Of a stretch of 64,000 nt of DNA, positions 38,178 through 46,588 are shown in pieces. The position numbers and the translations under genes were made by a program. This DNA comes from an uncultured Bacteroidales bacterium (GTDB taxonomy: Bacteria; Bacteroidota; Bacteroidia; Bacteroidales; Paludibacteraceae), in the NCBI GenBank assembly GCA_902766045.1, contig CACXCA010000015.1, positions 1-64,000 on the forward strand. Reading direction: 5' to 3'. The notes under the pieces were generated by a model, which was given only the letters and a program-made list of their open reading frames with translations, had not been told where the DNA came from and made no database searches. Every line of letters starts with the position of its first letter. Position 1 is the first letter of the stretch.

Positions 38178-39026
38178 ATGAGAAAGATAGTTGTATTCAG
38201 CATCCTAATTTCAGCTATTCTATGTGTTTTGACCTCTGCCAAAAAGGAGGACAAAAACGCTACAGAGAAAGCAGCAGCAACACAGCACACCTCAGCTTAC
38301 AGAGAAGACCAGATAGCAAGGAAGAAAGCTATTCTAACGTTCAAGATGGTCTTTGTAGAAGGTGGTTCTTTCACCATGGGATGCACAGCCGAACAAGAAA
38401 GTGAATGTCTGCTTCCCGAGAAACCAGCACATCCCGTCTTTGTCCGTAGTTTTGCCATCTGCAAATACACGGTCACACAACGTCAATGGCGTGAAGTAAT
38501 GGGTAAGAATCCAAGTGACACAAGAGATGACGACTCTCCCGTCACCAACATATCATGGGATGATGCTCAAAAATTCATTGAAAAACTCAATGCCTTTTTA
38601 GGTTCAAACTATCGTCTTCCTACCGAAGCAGAATGGGAATATGCAGCCAGAGGGGGCGTCATGAGCGAAAATTATAAATACAGCGGAGGCAACGACATGT
38701 ATTCCCTGGGTTGGTACAAAGACAACGCAGAGGGAGTGCCCCACCCTAATGGGAAAAGAAAAGAGAATGAACTAGGATTATATGACATGAGTGGAAACGT
38801 ATGGGAATGGTGCTCTGATTGGTATGGTGCTTATCCTGAAGACACGGAGACAGAACTTATCAACCCAGAGGGAGCTTCTACCGGCACAGAACGTGTGGTC
38901 AGAGGAGGCTACTTTGAAGGTCCCACTCTGTTTTGTAGAGTCTCTTGTCGCAACAAGAGCAAACCCGACTATGCTTCGAGCATCATAGGACTCCGATTAG
39001 CAATGGATAAAAGTTCTGCAGATTAA
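38178..39026 (+). CDS. Formylglycine-generating enzyme (SUMF1)-like protein
   Basis: The 282-residue exported protein (signal at 1-20) has the SUMF1 fold throughout: FVEGGSFTMGC, KYTVTQRQWREVMG, SPVTNISWDDAQKFIEKLN, YRLPTEAEWEYAARGG, GLYDMSGNVWEWCSDWYG, RVVRGGYF and GLRLAM. True FGE converts a sulfatase Cys to formylglycine using two Cys residues near the C-terminus. Here that region reads FCRVSCRNKS, with the two Cys three residues apart instead of four, so catalysis is uncertain. Many Bacteroidales relatives are non-enzymatic surface or T9SS-associated proteins. No sulfatase gene is nearby. Confidence 0.82.
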   Translation: MRKIVVFSILISAILCVLTSAKKEDKNATEKAAATQHTSAYREDQIARKKAILTFKMVFVEGGSFTMGCTAEQESECLLPEKPAHPVFVRSFAICKYTVTQRQWREVMGKNPSDTRDDDSPVTNISWDDAQKFIEKLNAFLGSNYRLPTEAEWEYAARGGVMSENYKYSGGNDMYSLGWYKDNAEGVPHPNGKRKENELGLYDMSGNVWEWCSDWYGAYPEDTETELINPEGASTGTERVVRGGYFEGPTLFCRVSCRNKSKPDYASSIIGLRLAMDKSSAD

Positions 39027-39050
39027 CAAACCATAAAAAAACAATAACAT

Positions 39051-39081
39051 TTTCAAATCTGATGTAAAAACACTAATTTTG
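39051..39081 (+). promoter_or_regulatory. ileS promoter
   Basis: TTTC (39051-39054), 19 nt, TAATTTTG (39074-39081) differs from consensus only in the last base of the -33 box. The leader to the ATG is about 45 nt, too short for a T-box. Confidence 0.6.
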
Positions 39082-39131
39082 CCACAAAATTGCGGAAATC
39101 CACATTTGTATAAAAAGAGTTACTATATATC

Positions 39132-42100
39132 ATGGCAAAAAAATTCGCAGAACATTCCAATTTCAACCTCTCGGAGATCAATAAAGAGGTCTTGAAACAA
39201 TGGGAAGAAAAAGATTTATTTCACAAGAGTGTCAAAATCAGAGAAGGGGCTCCTTCGTTCGTATTTTTTGAAGGACCACCGTCCGCTAACGGAATGCCGG
39301 GCATCCACCACGTGATGGCTCGTTCTATTAAAGACATCTTCTGCCGCTACAAGACCATGAAGGGCTTCCACGTGAAGCGTAAGGCGGGTTGGGACACCCA
39401 CGGACTACCTGTAGAATTAGGTGTTGAAAAAGAGCTAGGCATCACAAAAGAGGATATCGGAAAGAAAATATCTGTCGATGACTACAACAAGGCTTGCCGT
39501 ACCAACGTGATGAAGTTCACTAAGGAGTGGACCGACCTCACCAAGAAGATGGGTTACTGGGTGGACCTTGAAAATCCTTACATCACCTACGACAATAAAT
39601 ACATCGAAACACTATGGTACCTTTTGAAAGAGCTTTACAAGAAAGGCTATCTTTACAAAGGTTATACTATTCAACCCTACTCGCCTGCTGCGGGTACGGG
39701 TCTTAGCTCCCATGAGTTGAACCAACCAGGCTGCTACCGTGACGTGAAAGATACGACCGTCGTGGCACAGTTCAAGATGGTAGATCCAAAGCCTGAGATG
39801 GCTCAGTTCGGTACACCGTACTTCTTAGCATGGACCACAACGCCTTGGACCCTCTCGTCCAACACGGCTCTTTGCGTCGGACCGAACATCACCTACGTGG
39901 CTGTTCAATCCTATAACCCTTACACGGGTAAGCCTGCTACTTATGTATTGGCAAAGGATTTAGTAAACGCTCATTTCAACCCTAAGGCTGCTGAATTGTC
40001 CTTGGAGGATTACAAGGAGGGCGACAAGCTCATCCCTTATAAAGTCATCGCCGAATACAAGGGTACTGACCTTGTAGGCATGAAATACGAACAACTCTTC
40101 GACTGGATCACACCGGAGAACGCTGACCAAGCTTTCCGTGTCATCCCAGGCGACTACGTCACCACAGAGGATGGTACGGGTATCGTTCATATCGCCCCTA
40201 CCTTTGGTGCGGACGATGCGAAGGTGGCGAAGGCCGCCGGCATCCCTCCGTTGCAGTTGGTCGATAAGTTCGGCAACCTGCGTCCTTCTGTAGATCTGAC
40301 AGGTAAGTTCTATCTGCTTTCAGATTTGGACGCTGATTTCGTGAAATCACGCATCAACGTGGAGGCCTACAAGAAATACGAAGGCCGCTTCGTGAAGAAC
40401 GCATACGATCCTAATCTAACGGATAAGGACGAGACACTCGACATCTCCATCTGCATGGATATGAAGGTGACCGACAAAGCTTTCAAGATCGAGAAGCACG
40501 TCCACAACTACCCGCACTGCTGGCGTACGGACAAGCCAGTCCTCTACTACCCGCTGGATAGCTGGTTCATCAAATCCACCAAAGCTCGCGAGAGAATGAT
40601 GGAGTTGAACAAGACCATCCAATGGAAGCCTGAATCAACGGGTACCGGCCGTTTCGGCAAATGGTTGGAGAACCTGAATGACTGGAACCTCTCCCGCTCC
40701 CGCTACTGGGGTACACCACTTCCAATCTGGAGAACAGAGGAGGGCACAGAAGAGAAGTGCATCGGCTCCATCGCAGAATTGTTCGAGGAGATCGACAAGT
40801 CCATCAAGGCTGGTTTCATGAAGGAGAACCCTTGGAAGAACTTCAAGGTGGGCGATTATTCGAAGGAGAACTATGATCCTAAGAACATCGACCTCCACCG
40901 TCCATATATCGATAGCGTCATCTTGGTTTCCGATAGTGGCAAGCCGATGAAACGTGAGGCAGACTTGATCGACGTGTGGTTCGATTCAGGTGCTATGCCA
41001 TTCGCTCAGCAACACTATCCGTTCGAGAACAAAGAAGTGGTCGATAACGGAGAGTTCTACCCTGCCGACTTCATCGCAGAGGGTGTCGATCAGACCCGTG
41101 GTTGGTTCTTCACATTGCACGCCATCTCCACCATGATCAAGGATAGCGTAGCCTTCAAGGCGGTTATCTCCAATGGTTTGGTGCTTGATAAGAACGGTAA
41201 CAAGATGTCCAAACGTCTCGGCAACGCAGTCGATCCGTTCGGTGCCATCGAGAAGTATGGTTCCGATCCACTCCGTTGGTACATGATCACCAACGCATCG
41301 CCTTGGGACAATCTGAAGTTCGATACAGAAGGCATCGAGGAAGTGCGTCGTAAATTCTTCGGCACACTCTATAACACCTATTCCTTCTTCGCCCTCTATG
41401 CGAACGTGGATAACTTCACCAACAGTCAGCCGCAAGTGCCAATGAACAAGCGTCCTGAAATTGACCGTTGGATCATCTCCCTACTCAACTCCCTCATCAA
41501 GGAGGTGGATGAGAGCTACAACGACTATGAGCCGACCAAGGCAGGTCGCGCGATCTCTATATTCGTGAACGATCACCTGAGTAACTGGTACGTTCGTCTG
41601 AACCGTAAGCGTTTCTGGGGTGGTACATTGACAGAGGATAAGCTCGCCGCTTACCAGACGCTCTACACCTGTTTGGACACAGTAGCCCGTCTGATGGCGC
41701 CTATCTCTCCATTCTATGCGGACCAATTGTTCTTGGATCTGAACAATGCCACAGGCTGCGACAAGAGCGAGTCTGTCCACTTGGCTAACTTCCCTAAGTA
41801 CGACGAATCCTTGATCGACAAGACCTTGGAGGAGCGCATGCAGTTGGCGCAAGACATCTCATCCATGACACTTTCTCTACGCAAGAAAGAGAACATCAAG
41901 GTTCGTCAACCATTGAAGCAAATCATGGTGCCTATCTTAGCGGAGCATGAGCAGGAGAATGTCGAGGCGGTGAAGGACTTGATCATGAACGAGGTGAATG
42001 TCAAGGAGATCAATTTCGTGCATGACTCAGCTGGTATCCTTGTGAAGAAGATCAAGCCAGACTTCAAGAAACTTGGTCCTAAGTGCGGTAAGAACATGAA

Positions 42101-42563
42101 GACGGTTGCAGCGCAGTTGCAGAGTCTGTCACAAGAGCAGATCGCACAATTCGAGAAGAATGGCAGCTATGAGATCTGTCTCGACGGATGCTGCGTCATT
42201 GTAGATAAGGCCGATGTAGAAATCCTTTCGGAGGATATCCCAGGCTGGTTGGTAGCCAACAATGGAACAATCACCATCGCACTCGACGTGACTATCACGC
42301 CAGAGTTACAACGCGAAGGTATCGCACGTGAGTTCATCAACCGTATCCAGAACATCCGTAAGACTAGCGGTTTCGAGATAACCGATAAGATTGTTATCGA
42401 CATCGAGCAGTCAGACAATGTGAATGCAGCGGTAGAGCAGTTCAAGGAGTACATCTCCTCGCAGGTGCTCGCCAACAAGATCTCCTTGGTGGAGAAGGTG
42501 GCCAACCCGACCGAGTTGGACTTCGACGACTTCAAGGTGAATATCGAGGTGAAGAAAGCGTAA
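39132..42563 (+). CDS. ileS: Isoleucine-tRNA ligase
   Basis: The 1143-residue class I synthetase charges tRNA-Ile. The nucleotide-binding HIGH motif reads GIHH (in PSANGMPGIHHVMAR), GWDTHGLPVELGVE follows, the editing domain is present (TTPWTLSSNTAL), and KMSKRLGNAVDPFG is near residue 690. The length, GWDTHGLPVE and absence of an obvious C-terminal zinc finger resemble the larger, eukaryote-like IleS class. Base composition changes after about the first 150 bases of the gene to GC-rich codons (57% in a 60-base sample at 41221), far above neighbours (33% at 46801), possibly from translational selection. Confidence 0.96.
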   Translation: MAKKFAEHSNFNLSEINKEVLKQWEEKDLFHKSVKIREGAPSFVFFEGPPSANGMPGIHHVMARSIKDIFCRYKTMKGFHVKRKAGWDTHGLPVELGVEKELGITKEDIGKKISVDDYNKACRTNVMKFTKEWTDLTKKMGYWVDLENPYITYDNKYIETLWYLLKELYKKGYLYKGYTIQPYSPAAGTGLSSHELNQPGCYRDVKDTTVVAQFKMVDPKPEMAQFGTPYFLAWTTTPWTLSSNTALCVGPNITYVAVQSYNPYTGKPATYVLAKDLVNAHFNPKAAELSLEDYKEGDKLIPYKVIAEYKGTDLVGMKYEQLFDWITPENADQAFRVIPGDYVTTEDGTGIVHIAPTFGADDAKVAKAAGIPPLQLVDKFGNLRPSVDLTGKFYLLSDLDADFVKSRINVEAYKKYEGRFVKNAYDPNLTDKDETLDISICMDMKVTDKAFKIEKHVHNYPHCWRTDKPVLYYPLDSWFIKSTKARERMMELNKTIQWKPESTGTGRFGKWLENLNDWNLSRSRYWGTPLPIWRTEEGTEEKCIGSIAELFEEIDKSIKAGFMKENPWKNFKVGDYSKENYDPKNIDLHRPYIDSVILVSDSGKPMKREADLIDVWFDSGAMPFAQQHYPFENKEVVDNGEFYPADFIAEGVDQTRGWFFTLHAISTMIKDSVAFKAVISNGLVLDKNGNKMSKRLGNAVDPFGAIEKYGSDPLRWYMITNASPWDNLKFDTEGIEEVRRKFFGTLYNTYSFFALYANVDNFTNSQPQVPMNKRPEIDRWIISLLNSLIKEVDESYNDYEPTKAGRAISIFVNDHLSNWYVRLNRKRFWGGTLTEDKLAAYQTLYTCLDTVARLMAPISPFYADQLFLDLNNATGCDKSESVHLANFPKYDESLIDKTLEERMQLAQDISSMTLSLRKKENIKVRQPLKQIMVPILAEHEQENVEAVKDLIMNEVNVKEINFVHDSAGILVKKIKPDFKKLGPKCGKNMKTVAAQLQSLSQEQIAQFEKNGSYEICLDGCCVIVDKADVEILSEDIPGWLVANNGTITIALDVTITPELQREGIAREFINRIQNIRKTSGFEITDKIVIDIEQSDNVNAAVEQFKEYISSQVLANKISLVEKVANPTELDFDDFKVNIEVKKA

Positions 42564-42582
42564 GCTTGAATGTTAAATATGG

Positions 42583-42610
42583 GGGCGAATCATTGCTTAA
42601 TGGTTCACCC
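42583..42610 (+). other. Hairpin between ileS and the DUF3791 gene
   Basis: Twelve positions pair (one C-A mismatch and one wobble) around a four-base loop, from GGGCGAA to TTCACCC. No T run follows, so it is not a classic terminator; it might reduce read-through or protect the ileS 3' end. Confidence 0.4.
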
Positions 42611-42628
42611 TTGTAAAAATTGCGAAGC

Positions 42629-42871
42629 ATGGAAGGACAGGCAAGAACACCCGAAGGCGACCAGATGCGTTATATGGTCTTTGTTATTGAAGCGGCTGCC
42701 CGCAAGATGGGCATCTCGCCTTCCGAACTTGTGGAACGATTGGAACGTCAGGACCTTATCGACGGACGTTTGATCCGTTTCTATGATGTGTTGCACACGC
42801 AGAGTGTGGAATATGTGGCAGATGATATTATTGAAACCTTGCAAAACTATGAGGCGGATGGAAAAGAATGA
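42629..42871 (+). CDS. DUF3791 protein, upstream copy
   Basis: An 80-residue helical protein (from the ATG at 42629). MVFVIEAAARKMGISPSELVERL and the spaced LIRFYDVLHTQSVEYVADDI match DUF3791, which is typically found beside DUF3990. It overlaps the start of the DUF3990 gene by 14 bp. A second, shorter DUF3791 gene lies on the other side of DUF3990. By position the two DUF3791 proteins could be immunity or antitoxin partners; this is inference. Confidence 0.78.
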   Translation: MEGQARTPEGDQMRYMVFVIEAAARKMGISPSELVERLERQDLIDGRLIRFYDVLHTQSVEYVADDIIETLQNYEADGKE

Positions 42872-43358
42872 AATTCTCTATCATGGAGGCATTGTCGAAG
42901 TGAAAGCCCCCCTTGTGAATGTGGGTCGTCCCGATTTAGATTTCGGGCAAGGATTCTATGTCACCAACAATCGTGAACAAGCCGAGAAATGGGCTGTTGC
43001 GAAGGCCTCAAGGAGGAAAGACCAGAAAGCGGTTGTTAATGTCTATCGTTTTGATACAGAAGCTTTCTCGTCTGTAAAATATGCCATGAAAGTCTTCGAT
43101 GAATATAATCGTGATTGGCTGGATTTTGTGGCGGATAGTCGCAAGGGAAAGTCCCCATGGATGAATTGGGACTGGATTGAGGGTGGTATCGCCAATGACA
43201 GTGTCATTACCACGGTGGATGCTTATGTGGATGGATTCATCACCTCAGAGCAAGCCATCGATAGACTTGTAAAAGAAGAGTTGCACCATCAAATATGCAT
43301 ACGCAATCAAGAGATCATCGATCGTTATCTTGTTTTTGAAAAATGTGAGGAAATATGA
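42858..43358 (+). CDS. DUF3990 protein, ADP-ribosyltransferase-like fold
   Basis: A 166-residue protein from the ATG at 42858. LYHGGIVEVKAPLVN at the start and DFGQGFYVTNNREQAEKWA match DUF3990, which has been grouped with ADP-ribosyltransferase-like folds; the first His and the GFY strand would be motifs one and two. A clear third-motif Glu was not seen; HHQICIRNQ near the end may occupy that place with Gln. The stop overlaps the next DUF3791 start (ATGA). Such domains occur as toxin-like effectors, so this may be the toxin of a three-gene module; substrate is unknown. Confidence 0.75.
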   Translation: MEKNEILYHGGIVEVKAPLVNVGRPDLDFGQGFYVTNNREQAEKWAVAKASRRKDQKAVVNVYRFDTEAFSSVKYAMKVFDEYNRDWLDFVADSRKGKSPWMNWDWIEGGIANDSVITTVDAYVDGFITSEQAIDRLVKEELHHQICIRNQEIIDRYLVFEKCEEI

Positions 43359-43558
43359 AAGATTATATTCTATACCGCAAGATAGCACGTGTCATCATCC
43401 AATTGGCCGATGAGTTAGACATTTCCCCCAAACGGGCAATGTTGCTGTTTTACCGATCCAGAGTGGGAGAGCAGATGCATGACCCTAAATACGGCTACCA
43501 AATCATGTCCGACACTTACATCGTCAATGATATCAAGGCGGAGATTGCGGGAAGATAA
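43355..43558 (+). CDS. DUF3791 protein, downstream copy
   Basis: A 67-residue protein starting within the stop of DUF3990. LADELDISPKRAMLLFYRS and the terminal YIVNDIKAEIAGR repeat the pattern of the upstream DUF3791 protein in shortened form. Translational coupling through ATGA suggests equal or linked amounts with DUF3990. Confidence 0.75.
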   Translation: MKDYILYRKIARVIIQLADELDISPKRAMLLFYRSRVGEQMHDPKYGYQIMSDTYIVNDIKAEIAGR

Positions 43559-43584
43559 GCATTGTTTTTTCACCCACACATACC

Positions 43585-43973
43585 ATGAAAAAGAAACTAG
43601 CCATCCTATTCCTCCTCCTAGCCGTGGCCGTTGGTGGCGCTTACTATGTACGTCAGCAAAAGAGTTACAAGGAGGGTGATATCCTCTTCCAAATTTCGAA
43701 GAGCGGTCAGTCCCCATTGATTCAGAAAGCCACCGGCTCGAAATGGTCCCATTGCGGTGTCGTGGTTGAGAAGGATCCTTTCAATTCAACAACGGCAGGT
43801 GGTATTGCTCGGAACTAATCTATGACATCTACAAAACACAGTTAGGCATAGAGCTTTGCAAGCCTCGGAAGATCCGTGAGTATCGCATCGAAGGCATGGA
43901 GGATGTCCTCAAGAAAAGAGGCATGGACCTCGACCAAAGGGTGGTCGCCCCTTGTGATTTACTGAACTATTAA
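43585..43973 (+). pseudogene. Deleted YiiX-like permuted NlpC/P60 peptidase
   Basis: The reading frame from 43585 encodes a membrane or signal segment (MKKKLAILFLLLAVAVGG) and the YiiX motif KWSHCGVVVEKD with the catalytic His, then meets a stop after 77 codons. In another frame from about 43785 to the TAA at 43971 the family C-terminus continues: WYCSELIYDIYKTQLGIELC with the catalytic Cys, and a final DLLNY. Intact YiiX-like proteins are about 200 residues, so about 60 central residues are missing and the two ends are out of frame. Family members are lipid or peptide hydrolases. It is probably a genuine relic, unless the assembly has an error here. Confidence 0.8.
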
Positions 43974-44021
43974 ACGTCTCAAAAAGACTTCATCATCTTA
44001 TTTTCTTATTTTTTGTTAGTA

Positions 44022-44093
44022 TGTGTATTTTTTACACAAAATATTTTGCATATTAAAATTTTGTTTTTATTTTTGTTGTGTAAAATTTACACA
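44022..44093 (+). promoter_or_regulatory. Promoter bracketed by two identical-type palindromic operators
   Basis: A consensus promoter, TTTG (44045-44048), 19 nt, TATTTTTG (44068-44075), drives the radical SAM-Nudix gene. The palindrome TGTGTA-N5-TACACA occurs twice: at 44022-44038, just upstream of the -33 box, and at 44077-44093, over the predicted start of transcription. Their centres are 55 bp apart, close to five helical turns, so bound dimers would lie on the same face of the DNA and could loop. The regulator is not identifiable from this window. Confidence 0.8.
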
Positions 44094-44110
44094 TTTAAAA
44101 CTATAAGGGT

Positions 44111-45931
44111 ATGGAAAGAAGAACAAATTACACATGCGAGGAGTTATTTGATATGGGTATCAAATTTCACCACTACACCAACACCGCTTATCCATTGCGT
44201 GTGAACTCTTTGGCTGAATATGAACTACACGATGTGGAAATCATCCGTCAGGTTGTGGCAAAAAACATATCGATGCAAAAGGAGATAAATCTATACGTGC
44301 ATATTCCTTATTGTAAGACGCGTTGTAGATTCTGTGAGTATGTTGTTATGAATGATCCAAACGAAGTAAGTCAGGATGTTTACACAGACTATTTACTACG
44401 AGAAATGGAGATGTACAAACAGCTCATGGGGAATCTCCCAGTTGTCGGATACGATTTAGGAGGAGGTACGCCATTGTATTTAAGCAAGGAGAATCTGAAA
44501 AGGATTACCGATAAGATCAAGACCTTCAACTTCAAAGAGGGCGTAACATGGAGTATTGAGACCACACCAGTCATTGCAGCAAATGAGCCTGACAAAATCC
44601 AATATGTAAAAGAATTGGGGTATGATCGAATCTCTATGGGATTTCAGACCGTTTCAGAAAAACTATTGGAATCATTAGGACGTGAAGGCAGTGCGTACCT
44701 CTACGAAAGAGCGGTCAAGAACATTCGTAAGGCAGGATTCACCCGACTGAATATTGATCTAATGTACGGATTTTTAAATCAGACAGACGAAGATTTTGCC
44801 AATACCGTGAAATATACGATAGCCATGCAACCCGAGTACGTCACTTTATACCGGAATCGTTACAAGGGAACGAAACTGGAGAAAGAATCTCAAGGGGTAA
44901 GTCTCTTCAAGGCTAATCGACAATATGATATTGCCTATCGACTTTTGAAAGAGGCGGGATACGTAGCCAATGTAGGAAAGAACACCTTCAGTAGAGTAGA
45001 AGGAGATCTTGGCACCTCTGATTATTTGACGACACGAGTTGTGAATGCAACATCATACATCGGCATGGGCTTAGGTGCACAATCTTTTGTGGGCAATTAT
45101 CTAGCCTATAATCTGGGCTGTGACAATCATAAGATGGACCGTTATTTTGCTGCGATCGACAGGAATGAACTTCCCATCAACGACATAGCGGATATGCCAA
45201 AAGAGGAAGTCCGCGCCAAAGCTTTGTCTGTGATGTTCTATTTTGGATATATCTCCATGAAATCCTATCAGAACCGTTTCAACGAGGATTTCAGAACCAT
45301 CTTTGCCGATGAGATAGAGTATCTACAGAGGAATGAACTGATGCATTTCGTGGATGAGGATACATTTATCCTAACCGAATATGGTGCACATCATATATAC
45401 GGTATCATTCCATTGTTTTACAGTCAGCGTTCTAAAGAAGAGATGTTCGAGATGGCACAACGTATTCTTAATCCTGAAAAGGGAGAAGCTATTTATTTGG
45501 AGAAATACAATAGGAAACAATACGAAGCTCCATCTGTAGCCGCCGATATGGTTGTTTTATCCAAAGACCAGCAACAAATATTACTGGTGGTGAGAGGCAA
45601 CCATCCTTATGCCAACTATTTAGCATTGCCAGGAGGTTTCTACACACCTAAAGACGATACAATAGAGCAATGTGCTGTTCGTGAGTTAGAAGAGGAAACT
45701 GGTATCTCTGTCAAACCAGATGAGCTAAAATTGGTGAAAGTATCAAGCGGTCTGAATCGAGATCCTCGGGGTTGGATTGTATCTATAGCTTACAAAGTTG
45801 TATTGAAAGACAATGCGAAACCTCTGGCGAATAGCGATGTGATACTATGTAAATGGTACGACATAAAACAGCTACCAGAATTAAAATTGGCTTTTGATCA
45901 CCAACAGATCATTCAAGAAGCATTGAAATAG
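44111..45931 (+). CDS. Radical SAM (HemW/HemN-like) - Nudix fusion protein
   Basis: A 606-residue fusion. The radical SAM cluster motif is C68-x3-C72-x2-C75 (in YVHIPYCKTRCRFCEYV), followed by GGGTPLYLS, IETTPV, RISMGFQT and NIDLMYGF as in the HemN/HemW family. A winged-helix HemN C-terminal-like region spans about 370-450. From about 475 a Nudix domain begins; the box GGFYTPKDD...RELEEETGI lies near 507-530 and NRDPRGWIVSIAY resembles ADP-ribose-type Nudix domains and those of NrtR regulators. HemW-type enzymes act on haem or coproporphyrinogen; the Nudix half suggests a nucleotide-sugar or ADP-ribose ligand. Substrate and product are unknown. Confidence 0.85.
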   Translation: MERRTNYTCEELFDMGIKFHHYTNTAYPLRVNSLAEYELHDVEIIRQVVAKNISMQKEINLYVHIPYCKTRCRFCEYVVMNDPNEVSQDVYTDYLLREMEMYKQLMGNLPVVGYDLGGGTPLYLSKENLKRITDKIKTFNFKEGVTWSIETTPVIAANEPDKIQYVKELGYDRISMGFQTVSEKLLESLGREGSAYLYERAVKNIRKAGFTRLNIDLMYGFLNQTDEDFANTVKYTIAMQPEYVTLYRNRYKGTKLEKESQGVSLFKANRQYDIAYRLLKEAGYVANVGKNTFSRVEGDLGTSDYLTTRVVNATSYIGMGLGAQSFVGNYLAYNLGCDNHKMDRYFAAIDRNELPINDIADMPKEEVRAKALSVMFYFGYISMKSYQNRFNEDFRTIFADEIEYLQRNELMHFVDEDTFILTEYGAHHIYGIIPLFYSQRSKEEMFEMAQRILNPEKGEAIYLEKYNRKQYEAPSVAADMVVLSKDQQQILLVVRGNHPYANYLALPGGFYTPKDDTIEQCAVRELEEETGISVKPDELKLVKVSSGLNRDPRGWIVSIAYKVVLKDNAKPLANSDVILCKWYDIKQLPELKLAFDHQQIIQEALK

Positions 45932-45962
45932 GTGTACTTTTCCTAGTCAAGACTCAATAATT

Positions 45963-45994
45963 TATCAGTGAATCACTCGGTTGGTTCACTGATA
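45963..45994 (+). terminator. Intrinsic terminator of the radical SAM-Nudix gene
   Basis: TATCAGTGAA pairs with TTCACTGATA across a 12-base loop and is followed directly by six or more T. Confidence 0.9.
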
Positions 45995-46340
45995 TTTTTT
46001 ATTATTTTACGTTATGACCATAGGCTCGATGGAATCGGATTTTTTACGTTTTAGTCAACCCCAGAACTGTCAAAATGGAGGTCAAAAATCCCAATTTTAC
46101 AAAAACAGTCCTTTAGATTTTTTTTATTTTTTTAACAAAGAAGAAGAAAGAAGTTCCCTGGTTCAAAAGCCATCTAAATCCGCAATATTTACTTTTTATA
46201 AAAGTGAAAAAATTGCCCTTTAATCGGTATTTTTTAGAAAAAAGAACTCCAACTATAATCTATTTTATTTTTTACTCATTTACTATTGTTTGATTCTCAA
46301 TTACCACTTTTAGAATCATATTCAAATTATCTTTGTCACC

Positions 46341-46462
46341 GTCGAAAACCATATGTAACATCATAAAATCATTATTTCACTTATTACACTTATATTTTTA
46401 TTCATTGACATGAGAATTTTTATCAGAGCATTAAGTCTTGGGGGGGACTTAATGCTTTTTTT
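46341..46462 (+). ncRNA. Candidate short RNA ending at an intrinsic terminator
   Basis: A TATCTTTG -7 box (46328-46335) would start transcription near 46341. About 85 bases later lies a hairpin (46427-46437 with 46446-46456, eight-base G-rich loop) with seven T. No open frame of note lies between, so a transcript of about 120 nt is predicted. A -33 TTTG at correct spacing is missing. It could also be a leader of the downstream regulator. Confidence 0.35.
46427..46462 (+). terminator. Intrinsic terminator in the intergenic gap
   Basis: Eleven base pairs (AGCATTAAGTC with its complement) enclose TTGGGGGG and are followed by a run of seven T. No annotated gene ends immediately upstream. Confidence 0.8.
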
Positions 46463-46588
46463 ATATAAACATACGTTACACAAGCCATAAAAAACCATGA
46501 ATCCGACCTAATTGAATAATTGTTTATAAAAAAGAGACTAAAATCTGAATAATATTTTGTAATTTCACACCCAGAAAGATATATCCCC

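Larger units (their letters stand above)
45932..46588. other. Long non-coding gap before the hybrid regulator
   Basis: The 657-bp gap holds a terminator at 45963, a weak small frame at 46014-46223 not accepted as a gene, a TATCTTTG box (46328-46335) followed by a terminator at 46427, and no recognisable promoter immediately before the regulator. The rest is AT-rich without clear structure. Confidence 0.6.

Noticed and set aside
39082-39131. Possible T-box leader for ileS
   Set aside because: The leader after the predicted promoter is only about 45 nt, far too short for a T-box, and Bacteroidota rarely use them.
46014-46223. A 69-codon plus-strand frame
   Set aside because: Low-complexity Phe, Lys and Ser content, no clear ribosome binding site and no recognisable domain; probably chance in an AT-rich gap.
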